Assembly: GCA_020161845.1 (NCBI GenBank)
Contig: JAIUNK010000008.1
Location: 62,001-126,000 of the forward strand
Source of the DNA: Actinomycetota bacterium
GTDB lineage: Bacteria > Actinomycetota > Actinomycetes > Actinomycetales > Dermatophilaceae
DNA: 64,000 bases
Reading direction: 5' to 3'
Of the stretch, positions 1-8,164 are shown piece after piece (position 1 is the first letter of the stretch; each line of letters opens with the position of its first letter). The notes under the pieces are model-generated. The model saw nothing but the letters and a program-made list of their open reading frames with translations. It was not told the origin of the DNA and made no database searches. The translations under genes and the position numbers were made by a program.

Positions 1-205
1 CGGCACGCCGCTCGGCATCGGCCTGTCGCTGTTCGTCGTCGGGCTCGCGGCGTACACCCTCGCGATGGACTTCGACTCCATCGACCAGGCGGTCCGCCAG
101 CAGATGCCGGAGAAGTACTCCTGGCTGCTCGCCCACGGCCTCATCGTGTCCGTGGTCTGGCTCTACCTGGAGATCCTGCGCCTCATCGCGCAGTTCCGCG
201 ACTGA
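1..205 (+). CDS. Bax inhibitor-1/YccA family membrane protein (C-terminal fragment)
   Basis: Only the last 67 residues lie in the window, read from base 2 to a TGA at 203. They contain two hydrophobic segments (starting LGIGLSLFVVGLAAYTLAMD and then HGLIVSVVWLYLEILRLI) separated by the motif DFDSIDQAV. This combination, with a charged end of the type RLIAQFRD, is what actinobacterial Bax-inhibitor-1/YccA proteins show in their last two transmembrane helices. Members are polytopic membrane proteins, linked in some systems to calcium leak or stress; a specific role here cannot be inferred. The N-terminal part lies upstream of the window, so start and total length are unknown. Confidence 0.75.
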   Translation, partial: GTPLGIGLSLFVVGLAAYTLAMDFDSIDQAVRQQMPEKYSWLLAHGLIVSVVWLYLEILRLIAQFRD

Positions 206-243
206 CGCCTCGACGTCGCGTCACTATCGCGGGCGGGATCGCC

Positions 244-558
244 ATGACCCCCTCGGCCGCGCCGCATCCGGTTCCGGATGCGGCGCGCGCCGAACTCGAG
301 CGCCTGGGTGCGCGGTGGCACACGCTGCCGCTGCCCCGGGCGCTCGAGCATGCTCCGGCGCTGCGTGCGCTCGCCCAGGAGTTCGCCGACGAATGCTCCG
401 GTACGCCGGGTGCCGCGCAGATCCCGGATCTCGGCCCGGCTGCGGCGTACGACCAGCTGGTCACCCTCACGTACGACGTCGCCCAACACCGCGCCCCGCA
501 ACCGAACGCCCGGGAGGCCCTGGCAGAGCGTCTGGCGCAGCTGCGCCAGGCGCTCTGA
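244..558 (+). CDS. small conserved-looking hypothetical protein, 104 aa
   Basis: A 104-residue soluble protein with no membrane segment or signal peptide. It begins 38 bases after the stop of the upstream membrane protein, with a GGGAT-type ribosome site before the ATG. The sequence is mostly predicted helix: a helix with RAELERLGARWHTLPLPRA, a central one with RALAQEFADE, and a C-terminal helix REALAERLAQLRQAL. Codon use is typical of the neighbourhood (third positions almost all G or C), and it fills the space up to the convergent SGNH gene. I do not recognise the family and assign no function. It may be co-transcribed with the Bax-inhibitor-like gene. Confidence 0.6.
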   Translation: MTPSAAPHPVPDAARAELERLGARWHTLPLPRALEHAPALRALAQEFADECSGTPGAAQIPDLGPAAAYDQLVTLTYDVAQHRAPQPNAREALAERLAQLRQAL

Positions 559-622
559 TCCGAACGGTCCCGCAGTCAGGGTCAGCGCACCGCTGCCCTC
601 GCATCGACCGTGCCCGACGCCC

Positions 623-1657
623 TCAGTCATCGTCGATGGCATCCTGCGCCATGACTCGGGCCGAGTCCGGGACCAGCCGAAGCCGCCGCCGGAGCATCGC
701 CCACCGGCCTCCGGGTCCGCGCTCGCGACCCCCCACGTCGGCTCCGCTGACCTCGCTGCCCGGCATCCGTACGGCGCGGGTCGCCGCGTCCGCCACGCTG
801 GTCACTCCCTCGCCGCGCAGCCGGTCCGGGTCGGGTTCCTCGGGGTCGACCGGCCACAGCCCGAGCGCAGTCGCCACGCTCGGCAGCAGCGCCGCCGCCG
901 CCTGCGCGTAGCCCGCCGGCGAGGGATGGAACCGGTCCGCGCTGAACATCTCCTCCGGCATCGCCACGAAGTGCGGCCCGAGCAGGTCGCCCAGCGAGAC
1001 GGTCCGGCCGCCGGCCTCCACCACCGCCACGGTCTGCGCGGCGGCCATGTCCCGGGCCCAGCGCCGCACCAGCAGCCGCAGCGGCTGCGCCAACGGCTCG
1101 ATGGTGCCCAGGTCGGGGCAGGTACCGACGACGACTTCGGCCCCGGTCTGCCGCAACCGTCGTACGGCGTGCTCCAGGTGACGCACCGACACCGCCCGGT
1201 CGATGCGGTGGGTGACGTCGTTGCCGCCGATCGAGATCACCGCGCAGTGCGGGGCCGGTACCTCGGCGAGGGCCCGGCTGACCTGCTCCTCAAGCCAGGA
1301 CGCTTCGGCACCGCTGGCCGCGACGTTGGTGAGTCGGACGGGCCGCCCGGCCAGGGCCGCGATCCCCACGGCGAGGATCCCGCCGATGGTCTCGTAGCGA
1401 CTCTGACTGCCTACGCCGGCCGCCAGGCTGTCGCCCAGCACCACCAGGTCGATGGGGTCGCCAACCCCCACGCCGTACCGGTCGCTGGCGTCGGGGAAGG
1501 TCTCGAACGGCTTGCCGATTCGCCGCCGGGCGTGCCGGGCCTCGGCCTTGATCGTCCAATAGCCCACCAGGCCCGCGGCGCCGACACCGGCGAAGCCCAG
1601 GCCCCCACCGTAGGCCGCGGCGGCGGCGATCCTGCGCGCGCGTCGGGCGCGTCCCAT
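623..1657 (-). CDS. SGNH/GDSL-type esterase or lipase, membrane-anchored
   Basis: A 344-residue SGNH hydrolase. Residues about 10-35 form an N-terminal hydrophobic Ala/Gly-rich segment after an Arg-rich start, so the protein is probably anchored to the membrane or exported. Block I is VVLGDSLAAG with the nucleophile Ser near residue 77; block III is ISIGGND (about 150-156); block V is DRFHPS (about 260), supplying the Asp and His. A roughly 80-residue hydrophilic tail follows. Family members hydrolyse ester or thioester bonds in lipids, glycans or small molecules; the substrate here is unknown. The ATG is preceded on the minus strand by GGAGGAG, which supports this start. It is divergent from the large hook-protein-like gene that starts at 1922. 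Confidence 0.85.
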   Translation of the reverse strand: MGRARRARRIAAAAAYGGGLGFAGVGAAGLVGYWTIKAEARHARRRIGKPFETFPDASDRYGVGVGDPIDLVVLGDSLAAGVGSQSRYETIGGILAVGIAALAGRPVRLTNVAASGAEASWLEEQVSRALAEVPAPHCAVISIGGNDVTHRIDRAVSVRHLEHAVRRLRQTGAEVVVGTCPDLGTIEPLAQPLRLLVRRWARDMAAAQTVAVVEAGGRTVSLGDLLGPHFVAMPEEMFSADRFHPSPAGYAQAAAALLPSVATALGLWPVDPEEPDPDRLRGEGVTSVADAATRAVRMPGSEVSGADVGGRERGPGGRWAMLRRRLRLVPDSARVMAQDAIDDD

Positions 1658-1751
1658 GAGCTCCTCCGAGTCGTGCGCTCCGGCCGTCCGGCGGGCGCGG
1701 GTAGGCGGGGCGAAACCACGCTATCTCAGCCCGGATCTGCACCGCGGATCG

Positions 1752-1779
1752 CTCAGGTCGGCGGCTCTCCTGCCGATCA
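1752..1779 (+). promoter_or_regulatory. possible WhiG/FliA-type promoter
   Basis: The octamer GCCGATCA (1772-1779) differs at one base from the GCCGATAA -10 element used by flagellar/sporulation sigma factors. CTCA lies 16 bases upstream (1752-1755), a poor match to TAAA. It sits about 143 bases before the flagellar-like gene at 1922, in the divergent intergenic region. The -35 is weak, so this is only suggestive. Confidence 0.25.
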
Positions 1780-1921
1780 GGACGACGTACTGGAGAAGTC
1801 TCGCCGGCCATCGCGTGCCGCCCGAGTCGATGCGCAACCTCCGGCAGGGCCCTTCCGTTCCCCGGTACGGCTATCGGACAGCTCTGGGCCCAGCGGGCCC
1901 ACACTCACGGATGAGACGGCC

Positions 1922-4591
1922 ATGGCGCACGGGAGCTTCTCGCTCGACCCCATCGGGACCCACCGGGTCACGCCGGTGCTTGCCGCGACCTCGGCGACCC
2001 GGGTGGGTGCCCGCCAAGAGGGGCGCGCCGGCGGTGGCGGGAGCGTGCCGAGCGCCACCCCGACCGTGACCCAGGCCAAGGTCGAACTACCGCCGCTCTC
2101 CGCGACCTCCCTGCGGGCCCAGGCCGTCAGCGGCCTGCTCGCGGCCCGCCGCAGCGACCTGGTCGGTGCCGAGCGGGCGGTCGCCGAACCCGGCGACGCC
2201 GCACGACGGAGCCTGGCGGACGTGTGGCCGGAGGCGGAGCGCGACCGCCCGGACGCGCGCGCCGCCCAAGACGTCAGCCTGACGAACCGCGACGACGAGT
2301 CCGAGCAGCGATCCGCCAGGTCTCGGCGCGAGGCTGCCATCCGAGCCGATCTGATCACCGCTGCGGCGCAGGCCGAGGCGGCCCGCGCGGCCGCCGCGCT
2401 GGCCGAGGCCCAGGGCGACCGAGCCGGCGCCGCCACTCGAAACGCCGCCGCCCGAAGCGATGCTGCGGCCCGTGATGACGCCGCGGCCCGAGCCGACGCC
2501 GCCGCTCGTGCCGACGCTGTCGAGGGTGCCCCGAGGCAGCCCGAGCGCGATCGCGAGCCCGACCCGGACGCCGCCCGCGACGCCGATGCCGTCCGGGCGA
2601 GTCTCGCGCGCGCCGCGGAGGACGTCCGCCGGCTGCGGCAGGCGGTCAACGACTACGCCGCCGTCGTGCGCGACGGGATCGCCCGTGCGGTGGGCGACGT
2701 GAACGATTCCTCGGCCCGGGTGGCCGACCTCAACAGCCGCATCGGCGCCGCCGTCGAGAGCGGCCGACCGATCCCCGACACCCTGGCCCGCCAGCGCGAA
2801 CAACTCGTCGTGTCGCTGGCCAGGTTGACCGGGGCCACGGCCACGTCGGCGACCCCCGCCGGGCTCGACGTCGCGGTCGCGGGCCGACCGCTGGTCAGTG
2901 GCGGGCAGGCCTACCCCCTGGAGGCCGGCACGGGCATCGACGGCGCGGCGCAGATCGCCTTCGCCGACGGTCGTCCGCTGGCGCCCTCCTCCGGCGTACT
3001 GGCGAGCCGCCTCGGCACCTACAACGGCATCCTGGCGGGGCTCAGCGGGACCGGTACGGCGGTCCTGAGCCTGCTCGCCGAGCAGGCCGGCGACCCGGCG
3101 GGCCCGACGGTACCCGGCGGCCCGGCCACCTCGGCGGCGCTGGGCGGCATGCTGCGCGAGCTGGCCCACGCCGCCGCGAGCAGCGCGGCGTACGCCCAGG
3201 TCGCCGCGGGCGTCGAGAACATCGTCTCCCGGCTCACGCAGGGCGATGTGCCCTCGGCGGTGCGCGGGTCGGACCTGCTGCTCGGCGCCATCGAGACCAG
3301 CGCGGTCGCCCCACCGCGGCCCTCCCCGGAGACCACCGTCGGCCCGCTGCGGGCGGCTCTCGCCGACCTCGGGACGGTGACTGCGGCGGCCACGGTGCCC
3401 GGAGCGACCGCCCCGGCGACGAGCGTGGTCTCGGGGGCGCCCGGCATCGCCACCCCGCATGTGAGCGGGGACGCACCGGCCGGTCTGGCCACCGTCCGCG
3501 TGCTCGCCGTCGCCGCCGGCGGGGTCGTGGCCACGGCCCAGTCGTTCCACCCGGACAGCCCGCTGGGCGATGGCCGCGAGACCACGATCGGGATCGTGGA
3601 ACGCCTCGGGACGGCGGCGGAGCTCACCACCGTGATCGACGTCGGTCGCTATCCCACGCCCGCCGACCTGGTCAGCTACATCAACCAGTCCAGCGCCGGG
3701 GTGCGTGCCTCGCTCAACCAGCTCACCGGCGGCACCGTGCAACTGCGCCTGGAGTCCCTCGCGAGCGGCCGCGGCGAGAACATCACGATCACCAATGGTC
3801 TGCAGCCACCGACCGCATCGTCCGTGCTGGGCCGCGCCGTGGCGCTCACCGCGGCGCACGACACGATGGTGGAGGTCCGGCAGCAGGGCCGCACCGCCGC
3901 CGTTCGCCAGTCGGCCACGAATGTTGTCGCCGACGTGCTGCCCGGGGTGACCCTCGAGGTGCACCGCGCCGATCCCGGCCGGGCCTTCGACATCGGCGTA
4001 CGCCGCCGCAATGGTGCCGCGGTCGACCTGGCCGCCCGGCTGGTGGACCGCTCCAGGGCCGTCATCGAAACGGCCACCGCCGCGGGCGCAACCGGCACGG
4101 CGGACAGCGTCCGGATCGCGCTGGGCCTCGGGCCGGCCGCGGGGCTGCCCGGCGCCGGTGCCGCCGGAGCTCCCGGTTCGGTCCCGGGCGAACCGGCCGA
4201 GGACGACGGGACGCGGCCCGGCGGACCTAGGACCCTGCCCGGACTGCACCTGGACCGCCGCGACCAGCCCGCGCTCGACCGGCGCGAACTGGCCGCCGCG
4301 TTCGACGCCGACGTCGAGGGCACGACGGGTCGCCTGACCGCGACCGCCCGGGCGCTGTCGGGCGTGGCCGCGAACACCGACGGGGCGACCTGGGAGGCCT
4401 ATGCGGCAGCCCGTGCCGCCCAGGGGCCCGACCCGCTGGGCACCTACACCCCGGACGCCCGCAAGACCGGCCGCGACGAGGCGGCGACCGCAGACCTCAC
4501 CCGCCGGGAGAAGGCCCTGTTGTCGGTGCTGACCAAGCTCCAGGATCAGGGCGATTGGCTGGGACGACAGGTGGCTTCGTCGCCCTCCTGA
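1922..4591 (+). CDS. FlgK-like/FliD-like hybrid flagellar hook-associated protein
   Basis: An 889-residue protein combining features of two flagellar proteins. The N-terminal half resembles FlgK: EPGD (89-92) followed by SLADVW and RPDARAA recalls the FlgK segment with EPGD, FWxAW and PxDxAAR, and residues 242-333 (VNDSSARVADLNSRIGAA, then LARQREQLVVSLARLTGAT, then PLVSGGQAYPL) follow the FlgK core. The C-terminal half resembles FliD: 524-620 looks like FliD_N, 634-690 carries DVLPGVTLEV, and the last 31 residues (starting LTRREKALLSVLTKLQDQG) match the FliD terminal helix. Ala-rich repeats of the type AAARADA lie at about 170-200. The usual FlgK terminal D0 helices are not evident. The ATG was chosen because the frame upstream is antisense to the SGNH gene. 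No other flagellar gene is in the window. Family calls are by motif memory. Confidence 0.6.
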   Translation: MAHGSFSLDPIGTHRVTPVLAATSATRVGARQEGRAGGGGSVPSATPTVTQAKVELPPLSATSLRAQAVSGLLAARRSDLVGAERAVAEPGDAARRSLADVWPEAERDRPDARAAQDVSLTNRDDESEQRSARSRREAAIRADLITAAAQAEAARAAAALAEAQGDRAGAATRNAAARSDAAARDDAAARADAAARADAVEGAPRQPERDREPDPDAARDADAVRASLARAAEDVRRLRQAVNDYAAVVRDGIARAVGDVNDSSARVADLNSRIGAAVESGRPIPDTLARQREQLVVSLARLTGATATSATPAGLDVAVAGRPLVSGGQAYPLEAGTGIDGAAQIAFADGRPLAPSSGVLASRLGTYNGILAGLSGTGTAVLSLLAEQAGDPAGPTVPGGPATSAALGGMLRELAHAAASSAAYAQVAAGVENIVSRLTQGDVPSAVRGSDLLLGAIETSAVAPPRPSPETTVGPLRAALADLGTVTAAATVPGATAPATSVVSGAPGIATPHVSGDAPAGLATVRVLAVAAGGVVATAQSFHPDSPLGDGRETTIGIVERLGTAAELTTVIDVGRYPTPADLVSYINQSSAGVRASLNQLTGGTVQLRLESLASGRGENITITNGLQPPTASSVLGRAVALTAAHDTMVEVRQQGRTAAVRQSATNVVADVLPGVTLEVHRADPGRAFDIGVRRRNGAAVDLAARLVDRSRAVIETATAAGATGTADSVRIALGLGPAAGLPGAGAAGAPGSVPGEPAEDDGTRPGGPRTLPGLHLDRRDQPALDRRELAAAFDADVEGTTGRLTATARALSGVAANTDGATWEAYAAARAAQGPDPLGTYTPDARKTGRDEAATADLTRREKALLSVLTKLQDQGDWLGRQVASSPS

Positions 4592-4713
4592 GCCGACCGC
4601 GGCCGGCGCGCCGATCGGGGTGCCCGACGCCGCTGGAATGACCCTGCGACACAGCAGTTCTCGTCACTGCCGGTCGAGCGCTGGCGAGTAGGATCGCAGC
4701 GGCAGGGGGGGCA

Positions 4714-5475
4714 GTGACAGGGGATGTGGTCATGATGCGGGGCTCGCGTCGCGGTGCGCGCCAACGGGGCGATGCCCGGCTCTCGTCGGTGGTTCTTTCT
4801 CCAGCGCGGCTCCCTTCAGCGTGGCTCTCCTCAGCGCGGCGGCCGACGGTGCTGGTGGCCGGGACGTTGGTGGCCGCGGGGCTGTGCGCGTCGGCCGGCG
4901 GCAGCGGGACGACGACACCCGGTCGGGACGCCCCGGCCGTGGCCTCGGCGAGCACCGCGCCATCTGCGCCGGACCAGCCGGCCGGGCCGGTCGCGACCGC
5001 GTCGCCGGCCACGCCGCTGGCGGGCCCGATCAGCACGGCGGGTGAGTCTCCGGTGGCCCCGACGTACCCTGCTGCGCCGGCGCCGCGGGGCCCGGCTCCC
5101 GCGACGTACCGCGCCGCGCGCCCCACCGCGACGGCCCCCCGACCCGAGCCGCCGACCTCACCTGGGACGACGTCGACCACCCGGATCCCGGCTCCGACCG
5201 GTGACGGGGGCGTCGGCGCCGCCTGCGCGGTGCGCCTGCCGGGCAGCGGGCGCGTGGTCGAAATCGACCGTGCCCGGACCGACCTGACCTGCGAGCAGGC
5301 CCGGCGGGTGCTGGAGACCTATCTCGCGATGCCGCTCGACGACGCGCACGGCAACGCCAACGTGCGCGAGGTCCTCGGCTGGACGTGTGCCATGCCGACC
5401 GCGGCGGCGGCGCAGCAGAGCGACACCTCGGTGCGGTGCGAGTCGGAGGGCCTGCGGATCACTGTGCGCCGCTGA
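4714..5475 (+). CDS. secreted or membrane-anchored protein with Pro/Ala/Thr-rich linker, unknown function
   Basis: A 253-residue protein starting at GTG, six bases after a strong AGGGGGG ribosome site. A basic N-terminus (RRGARQRGDAR) is followed by a hydrophobic stretch at about 44-58 (PTVLVAGTLVAAGLCASAGG), consistent with a signal peptide. The Cys there sits in AAGLC, which is not a proper lipobox because Leu precedes it. Residues 60-165 are a low-complexity Pro/Ala/Thr/Ser spacer, as in proteins that cross the cell wall. The last 85 residues form a compact domain with four Cys (AACAVRLPG, DLTCEQA, GWTCAMP, SVRCES), probably paired as disulfides outside the cell. I do not recognise the domain. 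Confidence 0.65.
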   Translation: MTGDVVMMRGSRRGARQRGDARLSSVVLSPARLPSAWLSSARRPTVLVAGTLVAAGLCASAGGSGTTTPGRDAPAVASASTAPSAPDQPAGPVATASPATPLAGPISTAGESPVAPTYPAAPAPRGPAPATYRAARPTATAPRPEPPTSPGTTSTTRIPAPTGDGGVGAACAVRLPGSGRVVEIDRARTDLTCEQARRVLETYLAMPLDDAHGNANVREVLGWTCAMPTAAAAQQSDTSVRCESEGLRITVRR

Positions 5476-5506
5476 TACGCGTCCCTGGTGGAGGCCGGGG
5501 CCGGGC

Positions 5507-6232
5507 TCAGGCGGGTGGGTCGAGGTCCATCTGCGCCGGGACGCCATCCGCACTGGTCACTCCGACCGGGCAGGTCAGCCCGTTGGGCCCGTGCAGGCAA
5601 TAGCCACCGGGGTTCTTCTCGAGGTATTGCTGGTGGTAGTCCTCGGCGAAGTAGAACGGCCCGGCGACCCCCTCGTCGCGACGCCGGTCGCCGCCGGCGG
5701 GCAGCAGTTCCGTGGTGATCGGGCGCGGGACGCCGGCCTCGCGCAGGACGGTGCCGAACGCGTCGTACGTCGTGCGGGCCGCGCGCTCCTGACCCGCGGT
5801 CGTCCAGTAGATCGCCGAACGATACTGCGTGCCGACGTCGTTGCCCTGGCGCATCCCCTGGGTCGGGTCATGGTTTTCCCAGAACGTCTTGAGCATCAGT
5901 TCGGCGCTGGTCGCGGCGGGGTCGTAAGCCACCAAGACGGTCTCGGTGTGCCCGGTGCAACCCGTGCAGACCTCGGTGTAAGAGGGATTCGGGGTGTAGC
6001 CGCCCATGTAGCCCGCGGCCGTGGAGACCACGCCGGGAAGCCGCCACATGATCCGTTCGGCGCCCCAGAAGCAGCCGAACGCCAGGTAGATCACCTCGGT
6101 GCCCGGGCGGAACTCGTGCATCGACGTCCCCAGGACGATATTGCGCTCGGGGATTCCGGGCAGCGGCCCCGGACGTCCCGGGATCGCACCCCGGGCATCC
6201 ACCATCGTCGTCTTGGTGCGCTCCTCGACCAT
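5507..6232 (-). CDS. msrA: peptide-methionine (S)-S-oxide reductase MsrA
   Basis: A 241-residue MsrA, which reduces methionine-S-sulfoxide in proteins and free Met, using thioredoxin-type reductants. The catalytic Cys54 lies in FGCFWGAER. Other hallmarks are GYMGGYTPNPSY, CTGHTE, FWENHDPTQGMRQGNDVGTQ and YFAEDYHQQYL. The C-terminal tail holds two further Cys (GGYCLHG and LTCPVG) for disulfide relay. The length and N-terminal extension (TTMVDARGAIPGRP) resemble the E. coli-type long form. The ATG at 6232 fits this; a second in-frame ATG at 6205 is possible. It is divergent from the membrane protein starting at 6279, only 46 bases away. Confidence 0.95.
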   Translation of the reverse strand: MVEERTKTTMVDARGAIPGRPGPLPGIPERNIVLGTSMHEFRPGTEVIYLAFGCFWGAERIMWRLPGVVSTAAGYMGGYTPNPSYTEVCTGCTGHTETVLVAYDPAATSAELMLKTFWENHDPTQGMRQGNDVGTQYRSAIYWTTAGQERAARTTYDAFGTVLREAGVPRPITTELLPAGGDRRRDEGVAGPFYFAEDYHQQYLEKNPGGYCLHGPNGLTCPVGVTSADGVPAQMDLDPPA

Positions 6233-6278
6233 GACGCCAGTGAAGCATGCGCGAGGTCCGCGGGATAGCCTGCGCTGC

Positions 6279-6956
6279 ATGGCCGACCTCGCCCCGCTCC
6301 CGGTGCGCGACCGGCCGATTCGCCGGCTCACCCAGCTCATGGTCGGTCTGGTGTTCTTCGGCGTGGGCGAGGCGCTGATGATGGCGGCCGGGTTGGGCGT
6401 GCTGCCGTGGGACGTGCTCTCCCAGGGGCTGGTCAACCACCTCGGCCTCACCGTCGGCGCGTGGTCCATCATCATCGGTGCGACGGTGCTGCTCGCGTGG
6501 ATCCCCCTGCGGGAACGACCCGGCCTCGGCACCATCGCGAACGTGCTGGTGATCGGCCTCGTGCTGGACGGCTGCCTGGCGGTGCTGCCCCGCCCGCAAC
6601 TCCTGCCCGCGCAGCTTCTGTTTCTTCTGGCGGGGGTGCTGATCAACGGGATCGCCTCCGGCGCCTATATCGGGGCCCGGCTCGGCCCCGGCCCGCGCGA
6701 CGGGCTGATGACCGGGCTGGTGCGGATCACCGGTCGCTCGGTTCGCCTGATCCGCACCAGCATCGAGGTTGCCGTGGTGATCGTCGGCTACCTACTCGGA
6801 GGCAACCTCGGTGTGGGCACGCTGCTCTATGCGCTGGCCATCGGCCCGATCATCCACGCCACGCTGCGCCATCTGCGGGTCAAGCCCTCCACCGCCCCGA
6901 CCGGCGGCGTCCCGGCCCGGTTCAGGCGGTGTAGGGCTTGGCGTCGAGAATCTTGA
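6279..6956 (+). CDS. YczE/YitT-like integral membrane protein
   Basis: A 225-residue protein with five or six hydrophobic segments (around 19-40, 55-75, 80-98, 108-125, 160-180 and 185-200). The motifs GEALMMAAGLGVLPWDVLSQGL near the start (broken here only by the segment end) and GPGPRDGLMTGL in the middle are typical of the bacterial YczE family, whose biochemical role is unclear; some members sit beside secondary-metabolite or regulator genes. The start was chosen at the ATG immediately after the divergent msrA start region. Its 3' end overlaps the end of the convergent greA gene by 35 bases, so the last residues (after HLRVKPS) are probably not conserved. Confidence 0.75.
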   Translation: MADLAPLPVRDRPIRRLTQLMVGLVFFGVGEALMMAAGLGVLPWDVLSQGLVNHLGLTVGAWSIIIGATVLLAWIPLRERPGLGTIANVLVIGLVLDGCLAVLPRPQLLPAQLLFLLAGVLINGIASGAYIGARLGPGPRDGLMTGLVRITGRSVRLIRTSIEVAVVIVGYLLGGNLGVGTLLYALAIGPIIHATLRHLRVKPSTAPTGGVPARFRRCRAWRRES

Positions 6957-7413
6957 CCGTGATCTCTTTGCCGTTCGGCGCGGTGTAGGTCGCGATTTCG
7001 CCGGACTTCTTGCCCATGATCGCCTCGCCCAGCGGTGACTTCTCGGAGTAGACGTCCAAGCCTTCCTCGGTGATCTCCCGGCTGCCGAGCAGGAATCGCT
7101 CCTTGTCGCCGAACATCTCCACGGTGACGAGCATCCCGGGCTCGACGATGCCGTCGTCGGGGGGCGTCTCACCGACGATCGCCGTGCTGAGCAGCTGCTG
7201 CAGCTGGCGGATCCGGGCCTCCATCTTGCCCTGCTCCTCCTTGGCCGCGTGGTAGCCGCCGTTCTCACGCAGGTCGCCCTCTTCGCGCGCCGACTCGATC
7301 CGTCGGGAGATCTCGGTGCGTCCCTCGCCGCTCAGGTGATCGAGCTCGGCCTTCAGTCGGTCGAAGGCGTCCTGGGTCAGGTAGCTGGCCTGGGGCGTCG
7401 TGGTGTCGGACAC
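6922..7413 (-). CDS. greA: transcription elongation factor GreA
   Basis: A 163-residue GreA. It inserts a coiled coil into the RNA polymerase secondary channel and promotes cleavage of backtracked transcripts. Residues 10-80 form the N-terminal coiled coil with the tip motif EEGDLRENGGYHAAKEEQ, whose acidic D and E residues coordinate the catalytic Mg. Residues 85-163 form the FKBP-like C-terminal domain (SEKSPLGEAIMGKKSGE). The GTG start (reading VSDTTTP) is nine bases after a perfect GGAGGAG on the minus strand. A good promoter lies about 175 bases upstream. The neighbours DUF4307 and mca follow a conserved actinobacterial order. Confidence 0.95.
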   Translation of the reverse strand: MSDTTTPQASYLTQDAFDRLKAELDHLSGEGRTEISRRIESAREEGDLRENGGYHAAKEEQGKMEARIRQLQQLLSTAIVGETPPDDGIVEPGMLVTVEMFGDKERFLLGSREITEEGLDVYSEKSPLGEAIMGKKSGEIATYTAPNGKEITVKILDAKPYTA

Positions 7414-7589
7414 GGATCTCACTCCTCCATCTATCGGGGCGCGTCTGGGGTGACGGGGCATCCGCGCCCGGGCCCGAGCCGGCTGCCCGTCGCGGTGCCG
7501 CCTGGTGACCGGTCGCGGGAATTCCGCAGTGGTGCAACCCCTGACGCGAGCGCACCCGGCGGCGGGCGCCGGGTGCGTACAAGTCATCA

Positions 7590-7618
7590 ACTATAGCCGC
7601 GGGTGTCCAGTTCGTCAG
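7590..7618 (-). promoter_or_regulatory. sigma-70-type promoter of greA
   Basis: On the minus strand, CTGACG (7613-7618) is separated by exactly 17 bases from TATAGT (7590-7595). Both hexamers are close to the housekeeping consensus. Transcription would begin near 7583 and leave a leader of about 170 bases before the greA GTG. Confidence 0.6.
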
Positions 7619-7708
7619 CCTGGCAGCCTGGCCGTGGCTCAGCGGTGTCGTGGTTCAGGGGTGTCGTGGGGCCGCCGTGGGGGCCGCCGGTGCGGCCGGG
7701 CGGGGTGC

Positions 7709-8164
7709 TCACCCGGCGTCGATCTCCCGGCAGTTGCGCAGCTTGCCGGCGATCGCCGGGGCGGTCGTGCGCAGCACCGTCCGATAGGTGCGCTCGCGAT
7801 CCGGCTGCGGACCGATCGTCACCTCCCGGGAGCCCACCAGGGCATGGTCGGCGCCGGAGGCCTCCACGACGCACTGCACGGTCATCTCCGCGGGCTTGCT
7901 CACCTGGTACGTCACCTCGATCTCGCGGTCGGAGCGGATATCCCAGGTGATCGTGGTCCAGTTCGGCTTGGTCAGGGTGGCGGCCAGCCCCCACCAGATC
8001 GCCACGGCGGTCGCGCCGAGCAGCAGCACCGTGGCCAGCACCCAGATCTTGCCCCGGCCCGGGGCCGGTCGAGGGATACGCACCCGGCCAGCGTAATCCG
8101 GGCCGGTGGCCAGCAGGCTCGGACGGATCGCGTCTGCGAGACTGGGACCACCGGTCGGGCCCAC
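7709..8164 (-). CDS. DUF4307 family membrane protein
   Basis: A 151-residue protein (as drawn) with one transmembrane helix (about 40-62, WVLATVLLLGATAVAIWWGL) and an extracytoplasmic beta-rich domain (ITWDIRSDREIEVTYQVSKP, CVVEASGADHALVGSREV). It ends with a Cys in LRNCREIDAG that probably pairs with the first Cys. This matches the actinobacterial DUF4307 family, which sits between greA and mca in M. tuberculosis (Rv1081c position). Function is unknown. The GTG at 8164 overlaps phased repeats at 8150-8200; an in-frame GTG at 8083 (reading VRIPRPAPG) would give 124 residues, clear the repeats, and may be the true start. Confidence 0.75.
   Translation of the reverse strand: MGPTGGPSLADAIRPSLLATGPDYAGRVRIPRPAPGRGKIWVLATVLLLGATAVAIWWGLAATLTKPNWTTITWDIRSDREIEVTYQVSKPAEMTVQCVVEASGADHALVGSREVTIGPQPDRERTYRTVLRTTAPAIAGKLRNCREIDAG

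Noticed and set aside
278-1921. Extension of the hook-protein hybrid frame upstream to base 278
   Set aside because: The open frame runs antisense through the SGNH gene and through the intergenic region; its translation is Arg/Pro-rich without domains. High third-position GC keeps antisense frames open.
2087-4249. 720-codon open frame on the minus strand opposite the hook-protein hybrid
   Set aside because: Composition (Arg, Gly, Asp, His-rich) is that of a shadow frame. The plus strand shows recognisable FlgK and FliD motifs.
4666-4694. Promoter for the secreted protein gene with TAGGAT as -10
   Set aside because: TAGGAT at 4689-4694 is acceptable, but no -35 is seen at 16-18 bases, and the start codon is 20 bases away with a strong ribosome site; too weak to list.
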